Source: Pseudomonas indica NBRC 103045
GTDB taxonomy: Bacteria > Pseudomonadota > Gammaproteobacteria > Pseudomonadales > Pseudomonadaceae
Length of the DNA: 64,000 bases
NCBI RefSeq assembly: GCF_002091635.1
Contig: NZ_BDAC01000009.1
Span: 149,924-213,923 of the forward strand
Direction of reading: 5' to 3'
The notes under the pieces are model-generated. The model did no database searches. It had not been told where the DNA came from and was given only the letters and a program-made list of their open reading frames with translations. Of this stretch, positions 48,801 to 58,331 are shown piece by piece; position 1 is the first letter of the stretch; each line of letters begins with the position of its first letter. A program made the translations under genes and the position numbers.

Positions 48801-50185
48801 TCAACCTCCTCCCGCTGGCCATCTTCGGCCGCGGTCACCTGTAGAAGAACACCGTCTCGCGCCAGCACCCGCACCGTCTGGCCGGCCTGCAACGGCGCCT
48901 CGCTCGACACCCGCCAGCGCTCGCCCTGCAAGCGGACCCAGCCGCTGCGGGGGTCGTCCGACTGCACCGCGTCCACCGCCACCCGACTGCCGATCAGCCC
49001 GGCGTCGCCGCTGACCAGCACCCGCTGGCGCGCCTTCAGCGCCATTCCCACCAGCGCCGCGATCAATACCGCGCTGACCACCGCCACGCTGACGATCAGC
49101 GGCAGCGGAATACCGAAGCCGGGGACTTCGGTATCGATCAGGATTACCGCGCCGACCACGAACGCCACCACCCCACCGATGCCGAGCACGCCGAAGCTGG
49201 GCAGGAAGGCTTCGGCCACCATGAAGGCGAGGCCAAGCAGGATCAGCCCTACTCCGGCATAGCTCACCGGCAGCAGTTGCAGCGAATAGAGCGCGAGGAT
49301 CAGGCAGATGCCGCCGAGCACACCGCCGATGCCGAGACCGGGGTTGGTGAATTCGAAGAACAGACCGTAGATGCCCAGCATCATCAGGATCAGCGCCACG
49401 CTGGGGTTGGTGATCACCGCCAACAGGCGGGTGCGCCAGTCCGGCTCGTGGTGGATCAGCGCGGCACCGGCGGTACGCAGCGTCAGGTCCTGGCCGGCGG
49501 CGTTCAGCGTCTTGCCGTCCAGTTGCCGCAGCAGGTCGTTGAGGTCCCGCGCCCGGTAGTCCACCACCTTGAGCCGCAGCGCTTCGTCGGCGGACAGGCT
49601 GACCGCCTCGCGCACCGCCCGCTCGGCCCAATCGGCGTTACGCCCGCGCATCTGCGCCAGGCCACGGATATAGGCAGCGGCATCGTTGACCTGCTTGCGC
49701 GTCAGCGCATCGCCGGATTCGGGATCGTTCGGCTGGCCACGCTGGCGTTGCGGGTCATCGGGATCTTCCGGCTGCTCGGGCGGCGCGCCGGGCATGCCGC
49801 CGATCTGCACCGGGGTCGCCGCACCCAGGTTGGTGCCCGGGGCCATGGCGGCGATATGGCTGGCATAGAGGATGTAGGTGCCGGCGCTGGCGGCCCGTGC
49901 CCCGCTGGGCGACACGTAGCTGGCCACCGGCACGGGACTGGCGAGGATCGCCTTGATGATGTCGCGCATCGAGGTATCCAGGCCGCCGGGGGTGTCGATG
50001 TTGATCACCACCAGTTGCGCGCCCTCGTCCACTGCGCGGGCCAGCCCGCGCACCAGGTAGTCGGCGCTGGCCGGGCCGATCGGGCCGTTCACCGTCAATA
50101 CGCTCACCGCGCCGGCGGCCATGGTCGCCGCGGCCGGCGCCAGCAGCGCCAGACACAGCATGATGCGCGGGATCAGGCGATTCAT
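48797..50185 (-). CDS. NfeD-type membrane serine protease
   Basis: A 462-aa long-form NfeD. Signal peptide ([20 protein letters not shown]), then a ClpP-like serine protease domain. The serine is likely in [19 protein letters not shown] and the lysine in the [16 protein letters not shown] region. Four hydrophobic segments (e.g. [17 protein letters not shown]) follow, then a C-terminal OB-fold NfeD domain ending in EREEVE. In archaea the partner protease cleaves stomatin; here the slipin gene follows with a 4-bp overlap. ATG 50185 is chosen at the signal peptide with GGAGAGG upstream. Confidence 0.9.
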   Translation of the reverse strand: MNRLIPRIMLCLALLAPAAATMAAGAVSVLTVNGPIGPASADYLVRGLARAVDEGAQLVVINIDTPGGLDTSMRDIIKAILASPVPVASYVSPSGARAASAGTYILYASHIAAMAPGTNLGAATPVQIGGMPGAPPEQPEDPDDPQRQRGQPNDPESGDALTRKQVNDAAAYIRGLAQMRGRNADWAERAVREAVSLSADEALRLKVVDYRARDLNDLLRQLDGKTLNAAGQDLTLRTAGAALIHHEPDWRTRLLAVITNPSVALILMMLGIYGLFFEFTNPGLGIGGVLGGICLILALYSLQLLPVSYAGVGLILLGLAFMVAEAFLPSFGVLGIGGVVAFVVGAVILIDTEVPGFGIPLPLIVSVAVVSAVLIAALVGMALKARQRVLVSGDAGLIGSRVAVDAVQSDDPRSGWVRLQGERWRVSSEAPLQAGQTVRVLARDGVLLQVTAAEDGQREEVE

Positions 50186-50572
50186 AAGCCTCTCCACGGC
50201 AGTACCTGGGAACCACCGGCGGTTACGCCGGACAACGGTTGCTCCTTGCAAGGATAGTTGACGACACCCGCACGGGACGCATATGGGCCCGGAACAGCCG
50301 CGTCACCGGCCCGCTCGGGGCGGTTTCGCTTCGACCGATTCGGCATAGCACCAACCCATTGAAAAACCACCGGTTCTAAAGCCAGTGGCCATCAAAACGG
50401 CGCAAGCCCTTGTGGCGAAAGCCCTACAGCTCATACGGATTCGTTCGAGAGAGCGCTTCAATCGGGTCGATAGGAGGAGTCTATTTCCAGACGCCAAAGG
50501 CTTGACCTAGGCCTACCTACGCGCAGCCCCGTCGTACAGGGAGCCAATACCAATGAACAGGAGGCCGCATAG

Positions 50573-51970
50573 ATGAGCATTCCACCTGCCCGTAACCGTC
50601 TGGCGCTCGCCAGCGGTCTGGCACTCGCCGTGATAGCCGGTGCCAGCCATGGCGCCGAACCGAAGAAGCCATCCAGCTATGCACCGGTGATCGAAGAGGA
50701 TTTCGAGACCGTGTTCAAACGCATGTCGGCGGACAAACCGAAGGTCATGCAGAAGCAGAAAGCGCTGCTGGAAGAGCGCTACGACCTCGCCGACAAGCCG
50801 GCCGATGGGGTCACCATGACCCGCGGCAAGCCGGTGCAGGCGGGCATCAGGGTCAAGCTGCCGAAGGGCACGACCTGGGACGAACTGGCGAAGATGAGCC
50901 CGGACCAGATTCGCGAGAAGAAGCTCTTCCCCGCCGGCTTCCTGCCCCTGCCCCATCCGAACCACGCCGAAGGCGGGATGGTCTTCCCGCACTTCCAGAT
51001 CGATGAGATCAACAAGCAGCAACAGCGCGACCTGACCCGCTTCGACCTGGATTTCGACCTGCCGGACCACTTCCTGCCCGAGTTCCCGGCGCCGATCTTC
51101 CTCACCACCCGGCCGGACCTGGGCGACGTTTCCCAGGGCAAGCTGGTGACCCTGTCCAACTACTACGAGCTGTTCAACGGCATCCTCAATCCCAAGCAGA
51201 TCGAGGGCCTGCGCCTGCTCGTCACGCCCTTCATGCAGCAGCAGTTCAACGCCACCGCCGACCGCCGCAGCGAGAAGCCCAGCTTCGGCGTGGCCTGCTT
51301 CGACTGCCACGCCAACGGCCACACCAACGCGGCCACTCACCTGGTCGGCGACATTCGCCCGCAGGAGCTGCGCCACCGCATCGACACGCCGTCGCTGCGC
51401 GGGGTGAACATCCAGCGCCTGTTCGGTTCGCAGCGTGCCCTGAAGACGGTGGAGGACTTCACCGAGTTCGAGCAACGCGCCGCCTACTTCGACGGCGACC
51501 CGGTGATCGCCACCAAGAAAGGCGTGAACATCCTCGAGCGCGGCAGCCAGGTGCACTTCATGGGCGAGTTCCAGGCGCTGCTCGACTTCCCACCCGCGCC
51601 CAAGCTGGACATCGAGGGCAAACTGGACCCGAGCAAGGCCACCGAACAGGAAATGCGCGGCCAGGAGCTGTTCTTCGGCAAGGCCGCCTGCGCCGGTTGT
51701 CACGTGCCGCCGTACTACACCGACAACCTGATGCATAACCTGAAGACCGAGCGCTTCTTCGAGCCGCAGACGATCAACGGCCGACTGGCCAAGGCCGACG
51801 GCCCGATCAAGACCTTCCCGCTGCGCGGCATCAAGGACTCGCCGCCGTACCTGCACGACGACCGCCTGCTGACCCTGGACGACACCGTGGAGTTCTTCAA
51901 CCTGGTGCTGCAACGCGGTCTCAGCGAGTCGGAAAAAGCCGACCTGGTGGCGTTCCTGAGGACGCTCTAG
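50573..51970 (+). CDS. Periplasmic di-heme cytochrome, peroxidase-like
   Basis: A 465-aa protein with a signal peptide (about residues 1-28, ending ASHGAEP). It has two c-type heme motifs: CFDCH at about residue 242 and CAGCH at about 373. The C-terminus has a FPLRGIKDSPPYLHDDRLLTL segment and ends LVAFLRTL, as in MauG/cytochrome c peroxidase relatives. Pseudomonas orthologues are often annotated cytochrome B6. The substrate is unknown. The ~390-bp divergent gap with nfeD shows no other gene. MITE copy 3 follows. Confidence 0.85.
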   Translation: MSIPPARNRLALASGLALAVIAGASHGAEPKKPSSYAPVIEEDFETVFKRMSADKPKVMQKQKALLEERYDLADKPADGVTMTRGKPVQAGIRVKLPKGTTWDELAKMSPDQIREKKLFPAGFLPLPHPNHAEGGMVFPHFQIDEINKQQQRDLTRFDLDFDLPDHFLPEFPAPIFLTTRPDLGDVSQGKLVTLSNYYELFNGILNPKQIEGLRLLVTPFMQQQFNATADRRSEKPSFGVACFDCHANGHTNAATHLVGDIRPQELRHRIDTPSLRGVNIQRLFGSQRALKTVEDFTEFEQRAAYFDGDPVIATKKGVNILERGSQVHFMGEFQALLDFPPAPKLDIEGKLDPSKATEQEMRGQELFFGKAACAGCHVPPYYTDNLMHNLKTERFFEPQTINGRLAKADGPIKTFPLRGIKDSPPYLHDDRLLTLDDTVEFFNLVLQRGLSESEKADLVAFLRTL

Positions 51971-51998
51971 ACAGGCACGGTGCGCCCCGTGTCGCTCA

Positions 51999-52138
51999 GA
52001 ACCTGTTTACGAACTCGCGAGCTAGAGCCATGCAAGGCGAAAACAGGCGAGGAAGCGGAGTTTACGAGTTGTAAATGAGCAGTCCGAGCCTGTTTTCAAC
52101 GCAGCAGGGCCGACGCGCAGCAGATCGTAGACAGGTTC
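51999..52138. mobile_element. MITE copy 3 (TNA target duplication)
   Basis: 140 bp, in inverted orientation relative to copies 1 and 2. Ends GAACCTGTTTACGA and TCGTAGACAGGTTC are flanked by TCA on both sides (51996-51998 and 52139-52141). The right TCA is the reverse complement of the TGA stop codon of the binding-protein gene at 52139. It aligns with copy 1 along its full length. Confidence 0.85.
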
Positions 52139-52909
52139 TCAGGGGCGCGCCGTGGTCCGCAGGCTGCTATCGCCGTCCCTCTCCCAGGCACGCAGCAGCT
52201 TCGCGTAGGTGCCGTCGGCACGCATCCCGGCCAGCGCCCGGTCGAAGGCAGCGACGATTCGGGCATGGTCGGTGCGGTGGCGGCTGACCAGGATATGCAG
52301 CGGGTTCTCGCTCAGCGGTCTGGGCAGGAACTCCAGTGCCTCTCGCAGGCGGGGCGACTCGCGGGACAAGCGAAAGCGCGCCACCCGCTCATCGTCGAGG
52401 GCGAGCGCCACCCGTCCGGCATAGAGCATGTGCAGGGCATTGTCGAAGCCCAGCACCGGCACCTTGCGCAGCAAACTGTGGTTATCGAAATGCCGCTCGT
52501 AGGCATAGCCGCGCACCACGGCGATGTCCAGCGCCAGCAGGTCGTCCAGCCGGCGGTAGCGGACGGGGTTGTCCTTGCGCTGGAGGAACAGAATCCGGTT
52601 GGTCAGGTAGGGTGTCGAGAACGCTCCGATCGCCTCCCGCTCGCGGGAATGCCAGGCGCAGACCAGCACGTCATAACTGCCATTGCCGATACCATGCAGG
52701 GCTCGCGCCCAAGGCATTTCCATGTACTCGCTGGCGTAGCCGGCACGCGCCAATGCCGTGCTCACCAGCTCCACGGCCAGACCGCCGTGGGGCAGCGACT
52801 GGTCGGTGTAGGGAGGCCAGATGTCACCCACCAGCCGCAGCTTGTCCGCCCACGCCCCGGCGGGTAACAACAGCAAAAGCAGCAAGGCGCCGGTGCGCGA
52901 CGAAAACAT
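52139..52909 (-). CDS. Solute-binding protein, amino-acid (SBP_bac_3) type
   Basis: A 256-aa protein with a signal peptide (MFSSRTGALLLLLLLPAGAWA) and a periplasmic binding fold. It begins DKLRLVGDIWPPYTDQSLPH and has the GSYDVLVCAWHSREREAIGA hinge part. There are no permease or ATPase genes nearby, so it is an orphan. It could serve a distant transporter or a sensor. Start ATG 52909 is chosen at the signal peptide. Its stop codon is the target of MITE copy 3. A similar orphan lies at 54105-54863. Confidence 0.82.
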   Translation of the reverse strand: MFSSRTGALLLLLLLPAGAWADKLRLVGDIWPPYTDQSLPHGGLAVELVSTALARAGYASEYMEMPWARALHGIGNGSYDVLVCAWHSREREAIGAFSTPYLTNRILFLQRKDNPVRYRRLDDLLALDIAVVRGYAYERHFDNHSLLRKVPVLGFDNALHMLYAGRVALALDDERVARFRLSRESPRLREALEFLPRPLSENPLHILVSRHRTDHARIVAAFDRALAGMRADGTYAKLLRAWERDGDSSLRTTARP

Positions 52910-53181
52910 GGGCGATTCCAGTCGGTCGAGGCTCGTTATGGTTCGGGGCACGGCCAATCGCCGCCTCGCCATGAAATGGCGAAGGGCCATTATGTGGCAG
53001 TCTTATGGCGCCAGGAAAGCGTCATGACAGCAAGCCTTTTCCGATCGGTTACGTCTCCCTCGTCTATTCACCCCTCTCCATAGCACCAAGTGTTCCTGCT
53101 CCGGCGGACTGCCCCAACGCACCGCTGGCTAAACTTTGATCAGGTCAAACGACATGCCCGAAGCGGACGAGGAGGTGAATC

Positions 53182-53646
53182 ATGCGTATGGCGGCAACCC
53201 TGCAACGCAGCCTTGAGGGCTCCGGATGCCAGTTCGAACTGGTATCCCACCCGCATTCGGCGACCAGCCTGGAATCGGCACGGACAGCCGGGATACCGGC
53301 GGATCGCCTGGCCAAGTCGGTGGTGTTGGACGACCGTCGCGGCCATTTCCTGATGGCCGTGGTGCCGGCCAACCGGCATCTGGATCTGAGCAAAGTGCGC
53401 AAGGATTCGCGCAAGTGGCAGCTGACCAGCGAGTACCGGATCGGCAGCCTGTTCAAGGATTGCGAGCGCGGCGCAGTGCCAGCCCTTGGCGAGGCCTATG
53501 GAATGAACATGCTGATCGACCCGATGCTGACCCGGCAGCAGGACATCTATCTGGAAGCGGGAGACCACGAGAACCTGGTGCACATGCGCATGGACCAGTT
53601 CCTCAAGCTCGCGCCGCACGCCGAAGTGTGCGAACTGAGCCAGTGA
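53182..53646 (+). CDS. YbaK/EbsC-type aminoacyl-tRNA deacylase-like protein
   Basis: A 154-aa YbaK-fold protein (INS/ProX superfamily) that probably deacylates mischarged tRNA. Family features are SHPHSATSLESARTAGIPAD, the lysine in LAKSVVLDD and the GAVPALGEAYGMNMLIDPML strand-loop part. GGAGGTGAATC precedes the ATG, a strong ribosome site. It stands alone between the two orphan binding proteins. The specific tRNA is not deducible. Confidence 0.82.
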   Translation: MRMAATLQRSLEGSGCQFELVSHPHSATSLESARTAGIPADRLAKSVVLDDRRGHFLMAVVPANRHLDLSKVRKDSRKWQLTSEYRIGSLFKDCERGAVPALGEAYGMNMLIDPMLTRQQDIYLEAGDHENLVHMRMDQFLKLAPHAEVCELSQ

Positions 53647-53691
53647 GGCTGAGACCCAGGCGGCGCGGCCGCCTGGGAAGCCCGGCAGGAT

Positions 53692-53898
53692 CTACTGGCT
53701 CTGCCCGGTCCCGGTGCCAGTGCCGGTCCCGGTGCCTTGCGGCTGCTCCGGCGGTGGCGGGGGAGTGGTCGGCGGCGTGGTCGGCTGCTCGGTTGTGCTC
53801 GGCGGCGGAGTGCTCGGGCTCTGCGCGGGCTCGTCCTTCTTGTCGCAGCCCACCAGCAGAGCGCCCAGCAGCGCAGCCAGCAATAAGGGAGTTCGCAT
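53692..53898 (-). CDS. Small lipoprotein with Pro/Thr and Gly-Thr repeats
   Basis: A 68-aa protein with signal and lipobox MRTPLLLAALLGALLVGCD (cysteine at 18). After the cysteine come KKDEPAQSPST, a Pro/Thr-rich low-complexity stretch, and five Gly-Thr repeats (GTGTGTGTGTGQSQ). Its start resembles the lipoprotein at 45798-45986. It is probably an unstructured outer-membrane-anchored peptide. Slippage in the GT repeats could vary its length. Confidence 0.75.
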   Translation of the reverse strand: MRTPLLLAALLGALLVGCDKKDEPAQSPSTPPPSTTEQPTTPPTTPPPPPEQPQGTGTGTGTGTGQSQ

Positions 53899-54104
53899 GG
53901 ATCACCTCCATCAGGTTGAAGGCCGTCGAGCGGCCCGGAATCCAGGACCAAACTTGGCCCCCGCATGGATTGACCGTGCCATTCCCGCTTAGTGCCCAAA
54001 AACCGTGACGCAGCTCTCCAATTTCTTGGGACACAAACCTTTTGCTTTCTACTGAAACGCCCCGACCGATGGCCTGCATCCCGCGGGATTCGCAGCCTTC
54101 CCGG

Positions 54105-54863
54105 TCAAGGCGTCTCCACCCCATGCTTCTTCGCCAACCGGGCCAGGGTACCGTCCGCCACCAGGGCATCGAACGCGTGATCGAATCGGCTTCGCAGGGC
54201 ATCGCCGGTGGCGTTGCGGGTGAAGGCGAAGTAGCCCCGCTGGGTATCGATGATCGGCTCGAGCCTGGCGATACGGGTATTCAGCTTCAGGGACATCAGC
54301 ACAGGCACGGTGTTGCGCTCGTTGCTGGCGAGCAGGCCGACCCGCCCGATGCTGAGCATGCGCAACCCGTTCTCCACGCTGCCGACCATCACCAGATCGA
54401 GCTGCGGGCGGGCATTTTCGAAGCGCTCGCCGTAGGTCCAGCCGCGCACCACCGCGATCTCCCGGTCGCTCAAGGCGGCCAGGTCTCCCTTCCAACCAGT
54501 CTTCGCATCGAGGCGGGCATAGAAGACGATGCGGTCCTGATAGAACGGATGACGGCCATAGGCGAAGCGCTTCTCCCGCTCCGCCGTCCAATAGGGGCCG
54601 ATGAGGATATCGGCATGCCCCTGCTCCACCATCTGCTGGGCACGCAACCAGGGATGGCGCTCGAAGCGGACCGTGTCGCCGAGGCGTGCCATGGCCGCAC
54701 GCAGCAGATCGGGCGCCAGGCCCCGGTATTCGCCCGCCGTGGTCCGCTCGAACACGCCAGGAAACTGCGCCCCTACCGCCAGCCACTCGCGTGCCAGTAC
54801 CGGGGAGCCGAGCAGCAGGCCGAACAGACAGGCGGCCAGCCGCATGGCGGAAAGGAATCGCAT
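54105..54863 (-). CDS. Solute-binding protein, amino-acid (SBP_bac_3) type
   Basis: A 252-aa exported binding-protein fold. Signal peptide MRFLSAMRLAACLFGLLLGS is followed by EWLAVGAQFPGVFERTTAGE and then GHADILIGPYWTAEREKRFA. Near the end, RNATGDALRSRFDHAFDALV is a typical last helix. Like the protein at 52139-52909 it has no transporter genes beside it. ATG 54863 is chosen at the signal peptide over an upstream start at 54887. Confidence 0.82.
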   Translation of the reverse strand: MRFLSAMRLAACLFGLLLGSPVLAREWLAVGAQFPGVFERTTAGEYRGLAPDLLRAAMARLGDTVRFERHPWLRAQQMVEQGHADILIGPYWTAEREKRFAYGRHPFYQDRIVFYARLDAKTGWKGDLAALSDREIAVVRGWTYGERFENARPQLDLVMVGSVENGLRMLSIGRVGLLASNERNTVPVLMSLKLNTRIARLEPIIDTQRGYFAFTRNATGDALRSRFDHAFDALVADGTLARLAKKHGVETP

Positions 54864-55160
54864 GCCTGGAAAATCTCCGTCAGACAAATGATGTCAGCCT
54901 AGCAGCAGCGGCCGGGCTTCTAAACAGACGGCCCGCTCAAAACTCCGCCGTATCTGTACCCACTCGCGAAATTGACCGGTTGGAAAAATTTATCTGGTAC
55001 GACCGAACCAAAACGAAGCGGCCCAGTCTAGGCTTTAGGTTCGCGTCCGACGATGCAGTAAAGGATTAGTGGCCACAAGCCATGCGCCGACCTGGCTAGC
55101 GCACCGTCTCGAAAAACGAACAGCGCGCTGGTGATCTCTCCCTAAAGGATTGGAGGAACC

Positions 55161-56771
55161 ATGTCTAACAAAAACAAAACGCTGCGTGTCGTCTGCAGTA
55201 CCCTCGCATTCTCCCTCTCCACGACGCTGTACGCCGCTCCACCCCTGGAAACCGACCTGTTCAACGAGTTCTGGAGTCCGTCACGGCCCGATCCGTCCGG
55301 CTGCAACTCGATCCTGTTGAACAACACACCCATTGGCCTACCCCGCTGCATGCAGGCCAGCAAGGTCATGAACCACCTGCAGGCGCTGCAGGACATCGCC
55401 ACCGCGAACGACGGTACGCGCGCGGCCGGGCTGTCCGGCTACCAGGCGTCGGTGGACTACGTGAAGCAGACGCTGGAGCAGGCCGGCTATCAGGTCAAGC
55501 TGCAGTCCTTCCCGTTCACCGCGTTCTATCCGCAAGGCCCCGGCGAACTGGCAGCCGTACTGCCGACGCCGGAGACCTACGAATGGGACGTGGACTTCAC
55601 CTACCTGTCGCAAACCGAACCCGGCGACATCACCGGCAACGTGGTACCGGTGGACCTGGCGCTCGGCCCGGACAACGCGTCCAGCAGCGGTTGTGAAGCC
55701 GAGGACTTCAGCAGCTTCCCCGCCGGTTCCATCGCCCTGATCCAGCGCGGCACCTGCAACTTCGAGCAGAAGGCCGAGAACGCCGCGGCGGCCGGTGCCA
55801 TCGGCGTGATCATCTTCAACCAGGGCAACACCGAGGACCGCAAGGATCTGATCAACGCCACCCTGGGCGATGGTTACGAAGGGGGCATCCCGGCCGTGTT
55901 CGCCACCTACGATAACGGCGTGGCCTGGGCCAGCACCGAAGGCCTGCAGTTGCACTTGGTGGTCGACGTGGTGCGCGAGCAGACCGAAACCTTCAACGTG
56001 ATCGCCGAGACCCGTCGGGGCAACCCGAACAACGTAGTAATGGTCGGCGCCCACCTGGACTCGGTGTTCGAAGGCCCCGGCATCAACGACAACGGCTCGG
56101 GCAGTGCCGCCGTCCTGGAAATGGCCCTGCAGATGCGCAAGGCTCATCCGCGCAACAAGGTCCGTTTCGCCTGGTGGGGTGCCGAAGAGTCCGGCCTGGT
56201 CGGCTCGACCTACTACGTGAACAACCTCAGCGAGGAAGAGAAGAAGAAGATCAAGGTCTACCTGAACTTCGACATGATCGCCTCGCCGAACTTCGCGTAC
56301 TTCATCTACGACGGCGACGGCTCCGACTTCGGCCTGGAAGGCCCGCCCGGGTCCGCTGCGGTAGAGAAACTGTTCGAGACCTACTACCAGCTGCGCGGCC
56401 TGCCGTACGAGGGCGACGAGATCACCTTCCGTTCCGACTATGCGCAGTTCTTCCTGGACGGCATTGCCTTCGGCGGCCTGTTCACTGGCGCGGAAGTGGT
56501 CAAGACCGAGGAACAGGCGGCCAGGTACGGCGGTGAAGCGGGCGTCGCCTTCGACCCCTGCTATCACCAAGCCTGCGACGACATCACCAACCTGGACCAA
56601 CGGGCGTTGGAGATCAACGGTGACGCCATGGCCTTCGCCACCAGCTGGTTCTCGCTGTCGACCAAACTCATCGACGACGAGAAAGCCGAGGCGCCCGGCA
56701 CCGCTGCTCGCGCGCTCAGCTCCCAGCAGTCCTACGACATCACCCACTGGGGTAAACACTGGGTCAAATGA
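55161..56771 (+). CDS. Secreted M28 aminopeptidase (PaAP-like)
   Basis: A 536-aa secreted leucine-type aminopeptidase, the same length I recall for P. aeruginosa PaAP. A signal peptide (ending TLYAAP near 27) is followed by a PA domain (SSFPAGSIALIQRGTCNFEQ). The M28 zinc sites are in VGAHLDSVFEGPGINDNGSG, WWGAEESGLVGST, YLNFDMIASPN and the late CYHQACDD. Such enzymes act outside the cell on peptides. Strong GGAGGAACC ribosome site. A terminator follows directly (56787-56825). Confidence 0.92.
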   Translation: MSNKNKTLRVVCSTLAFSLSTTLYAAPPLETDLFNEFWSPSRPDPSGCNSILLNNTPIGLPRCMQASKVMNHLQALQDIATANDGTRAAGLSGYQASVDYVKQTLEQAGYQVKLQSFPFTAFYPQGPGELAAVLPTPETYEWDVDFTYLSQTEPGDITGNVVPVDLALGPDNASSSGCEAEDFSSFPAGSIALIQRGTCNFEQKAENAAAAGAIGVIIFNQGNTEDRKDLINATLGDGYEGGIPAVFATYDNGVAWASTEGLQLHLVVDVVREQTETFNVIAETRRGNPNNVVMVGAHLDSVFEGPGINDNGSGSAAVLEMALQMRKAHPRNKVRFAWWGAEESGLVGSTYYVNNLSEEEKKKIKVYLNFDMIASPNFAYFIYDGDGSDFGLEGPPGSAAVEKLFETYYQLRGLPYEGDEITFRSDYAQFFLDGIAFGGLFTGAEVVKTEEQAARYGGEAGVAFDPCYHQACDDITNLDQRALEINGDAMAFATSWFSLSTKLIDDEKAEAPGTAARALSSQQSYDITHWGKHWVK

Positions 56772-56786
56772 TCCACTGGCGTGACG

Positions 56787-56825
56787 AAAAGGGGACGAGC
56801 CTTGTGCTCGTCCCCTTTTTCTTTT
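56787..56825 (+). terminator. Rho-independent terminator of the aminopeptidase gene
   Basis: GGGGACGAGC pairs with GCTCGTCCCC over a 5-base loop and is followed by TTTTTCTTTTT, beginning 15-20 bp after the stop codon. The rest of the 314-bp gap up to 57085 holds a weak hairpin (AACCGC / GCGGTT with T-run near 56935) and a 53-codon open frame from 56859. I cannot support that frame as a gene. Confidence 0.92.
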
Positions 56826-57085
56826 TGTGCGTCGTCTCACCACGTCCAGGGTTGCCTCATGGATAGGCTTTTCGCGCCGCCGCATTCGGTGAGATTGGCG
56901 TCCAATATCGTAGACAGGCAAAACCGCGGTAAGCGGTTTTTCGTGCTGGGAAGCTGGTTTATCAGCCATGTCCATAAGGACGATCATGGTCTCCAGAAGC
57001 TGAAAGATCTTGATGCCTAAGGAGGAACCGTTGGGTGTCTCGAGATTGACCACGGGGAGTGCATGCAAGGGATGGGAAGATATCG

Positions 57086-57574
57086 ATGGCCGTTCGAATT
57101 CTAAAAATCGTTTTGGTAGCTCTTGTTGGCCTTCAGGGGTGGTTCTACGCCGCCGGGAACATCGTGAACTGGGATTCTGGCATCGGTGCCGTAGCCTATG
57201 TGCTCGGGATGAAGGGTCATGAGATTTATGGCAATCACATCTTTCCGCCGATCACCAGTACGGCCCTTGTAACCATTGCATTCTTGATAATCATCACTGG
57301 GGAGTTTCTGGTTGGCGCACTGTCTCTAAAGGGGGCCTGGGATCTATGGCGGGCTCGAGGCGGCAGCGCAGACGAATTCAACTCATCCAAGACTTTCGCA
57401 TTGCTGGGGCCTGGAATGGCTCTGGTGGTGTGGTTCGGCGGCTTCATCGTCATGGGCGGCGCCCTATTCCAAATGTGGCAAACGCAAATTGGCTCGGGCT
57501 CGTTCGATGATGCATTTGTATTTGCCGCCACAAGCGGGCTTGTCTTGTTGTTTGTGAACAGTGCTGATTCATAG
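57086..57574 (+). CDS. DUF2165 integral membrane protein
   Basis: A 162-aa protein with four hydrophobic segments: LKIVLVALVGLQGWFYAAGN, TALVTIAFLIIITGEFLVGA, LGPGMALVVWFGGFIVMGG and the C-terminal VFAATSGLVLLFVNS. The order and the YAAGNIVNWDSG loop are those of the DUF2165 family of small membrane proteins of unknown function. ATG 57086 is preceded by GGGAAGA. Codon use is more AT-rich than in its neighbours, which may point to later acquisition. Confidence 0.82.
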   Translation: MAVRILKIVLVALVGLQGWFYAAGNIVNWDSGIGAVAYVLGMKGHEIYGNHIFPPITSTALVTIAFLIIITGEFLVGALSLKGAWDLWRARGGSADEFNSSKTFALLGPGMALVVWFGGFIVMGGALFQMWQTQIGSGSFDDAFVFAATSGLVLLFVNSADS

Positions 57575-57656
57575 TGCTCGGCAGTCCGTTGCCAGAGTTC
57601 AGCAACCGCCCGACAGGTCGTTGCAACGGACGTTGCCCCGTAGTCATTTGCTGGAT

Positions 57657-57772
57657 CGTTCCCACGCTCTGCGTGGGAATGGGAACCCCTGACGCTCCGC
57701 GTCACCCTAAAGCCCCGCTCCCGTAGTGACGCAGAGCGTCTCAGGCCGGGCTACCACGCGGAGCGTGGGGGC
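57657..57772. repeat. REP-like palindromes of the CCCACGCTCTGCGTGGG type
   Basis: A series of palindromes: CCCACGCTCTGCGTGGG, GACGCTCCGCGTC, GACGCAGAGCGTC and CCACGCGGAGCGTGG. It lies in the 350-bp gap between the DUF2165 and GFA genes. This is a repeat family different from those in the rest of the window but widespread in fluorescent pseudomonads as I remember. The rest of the gap shows nothing else. Confidence 0.7.
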
Positions 57773-57924
57773 CATCAGCCAGCGGAAGCCTCATTCAGGC
57801 CCGCTCTTTACATCATCCCACTGCTATCTTCATTACCTCGATAGCGTCGTATGGTAGTTCGCGCTGGCGATCACCCGGCGGGGCTTGTGGTCAACACTGC
57901 GAGCGTTTTCAAAGGAGACTCACC

Positions 57925-58317
57925 ATGGACCGATTCACAGGTGGCTGCCTGTGCGGAAACGTCCGCATCGTCGCCTCGGGGCGGCCGTATCGGGTCGGCC
58001 TTTGTCATTGTCTCGATTGCCGCAAACATCATGGGGCGCTGTTTCATGCGTCGGCGATTTTTCCCCAGGATGCGGTGACGGTCGAAGGCGAAACGCGCGA
58101 CTACGCCGGGCGGTTCTTCTGTCCCCGTTGCGGCTCGTCGGTTTTCTCGCGCAGCGAGGATGAAATCGAAGTGAGCCTGGGCTCCCTGGATGCCCCCGAT
58201 CAGTTGATGCCGACCTACGAACTCTGGACAGTCCGCCGTGAGTCCTGGCTACCGCCGTTTCCGCTCAAGAAACGATACGAGCGCGACCGTGACGACACGA
58301 GCCGCTTCGAGGAGTAA
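57925..58317 (+). CDS. GFA-family zinc protein
   Basis: A 130-aa Mss4-like protein of the GFA family (named from glutathione-dependent formaldehyde-activating enzyme). The zinc-binding cysteines are in GGCLCGNVRI, LCHCLDCRKHHG and FFCPRCGSSVF. GAG-rich ribosome site upstream. Members of the family have diverse or unknown functions; formaldehyde handling should not be assumed. It is monocistronic and converges with the YgjP-like gene. Confidence 0.85.
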   Translation: MDRFTGGCLCGNVRIVASGRPYRVGLCHCLDCRKHHGALFHASAIFPQDAVTVEGETRDYAGRFFCPRCGSSVFSRSEDEIEVSLGSLDAPDQLMPTYELWTVRRESWLPPFPLKKRYERDRDDTSRFEE

Positions 58318-58331
58318 GCGGCCGGCCGCGT

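Noticed and set aside
56859..57020. 53-codon frame between the aminopeptidase terminator and the DUF2165 gene
   Set aside because: It has no convincing ribosome site and no recognisable motif, it contains a T-run hairpin, and the opposite strand is equally open.
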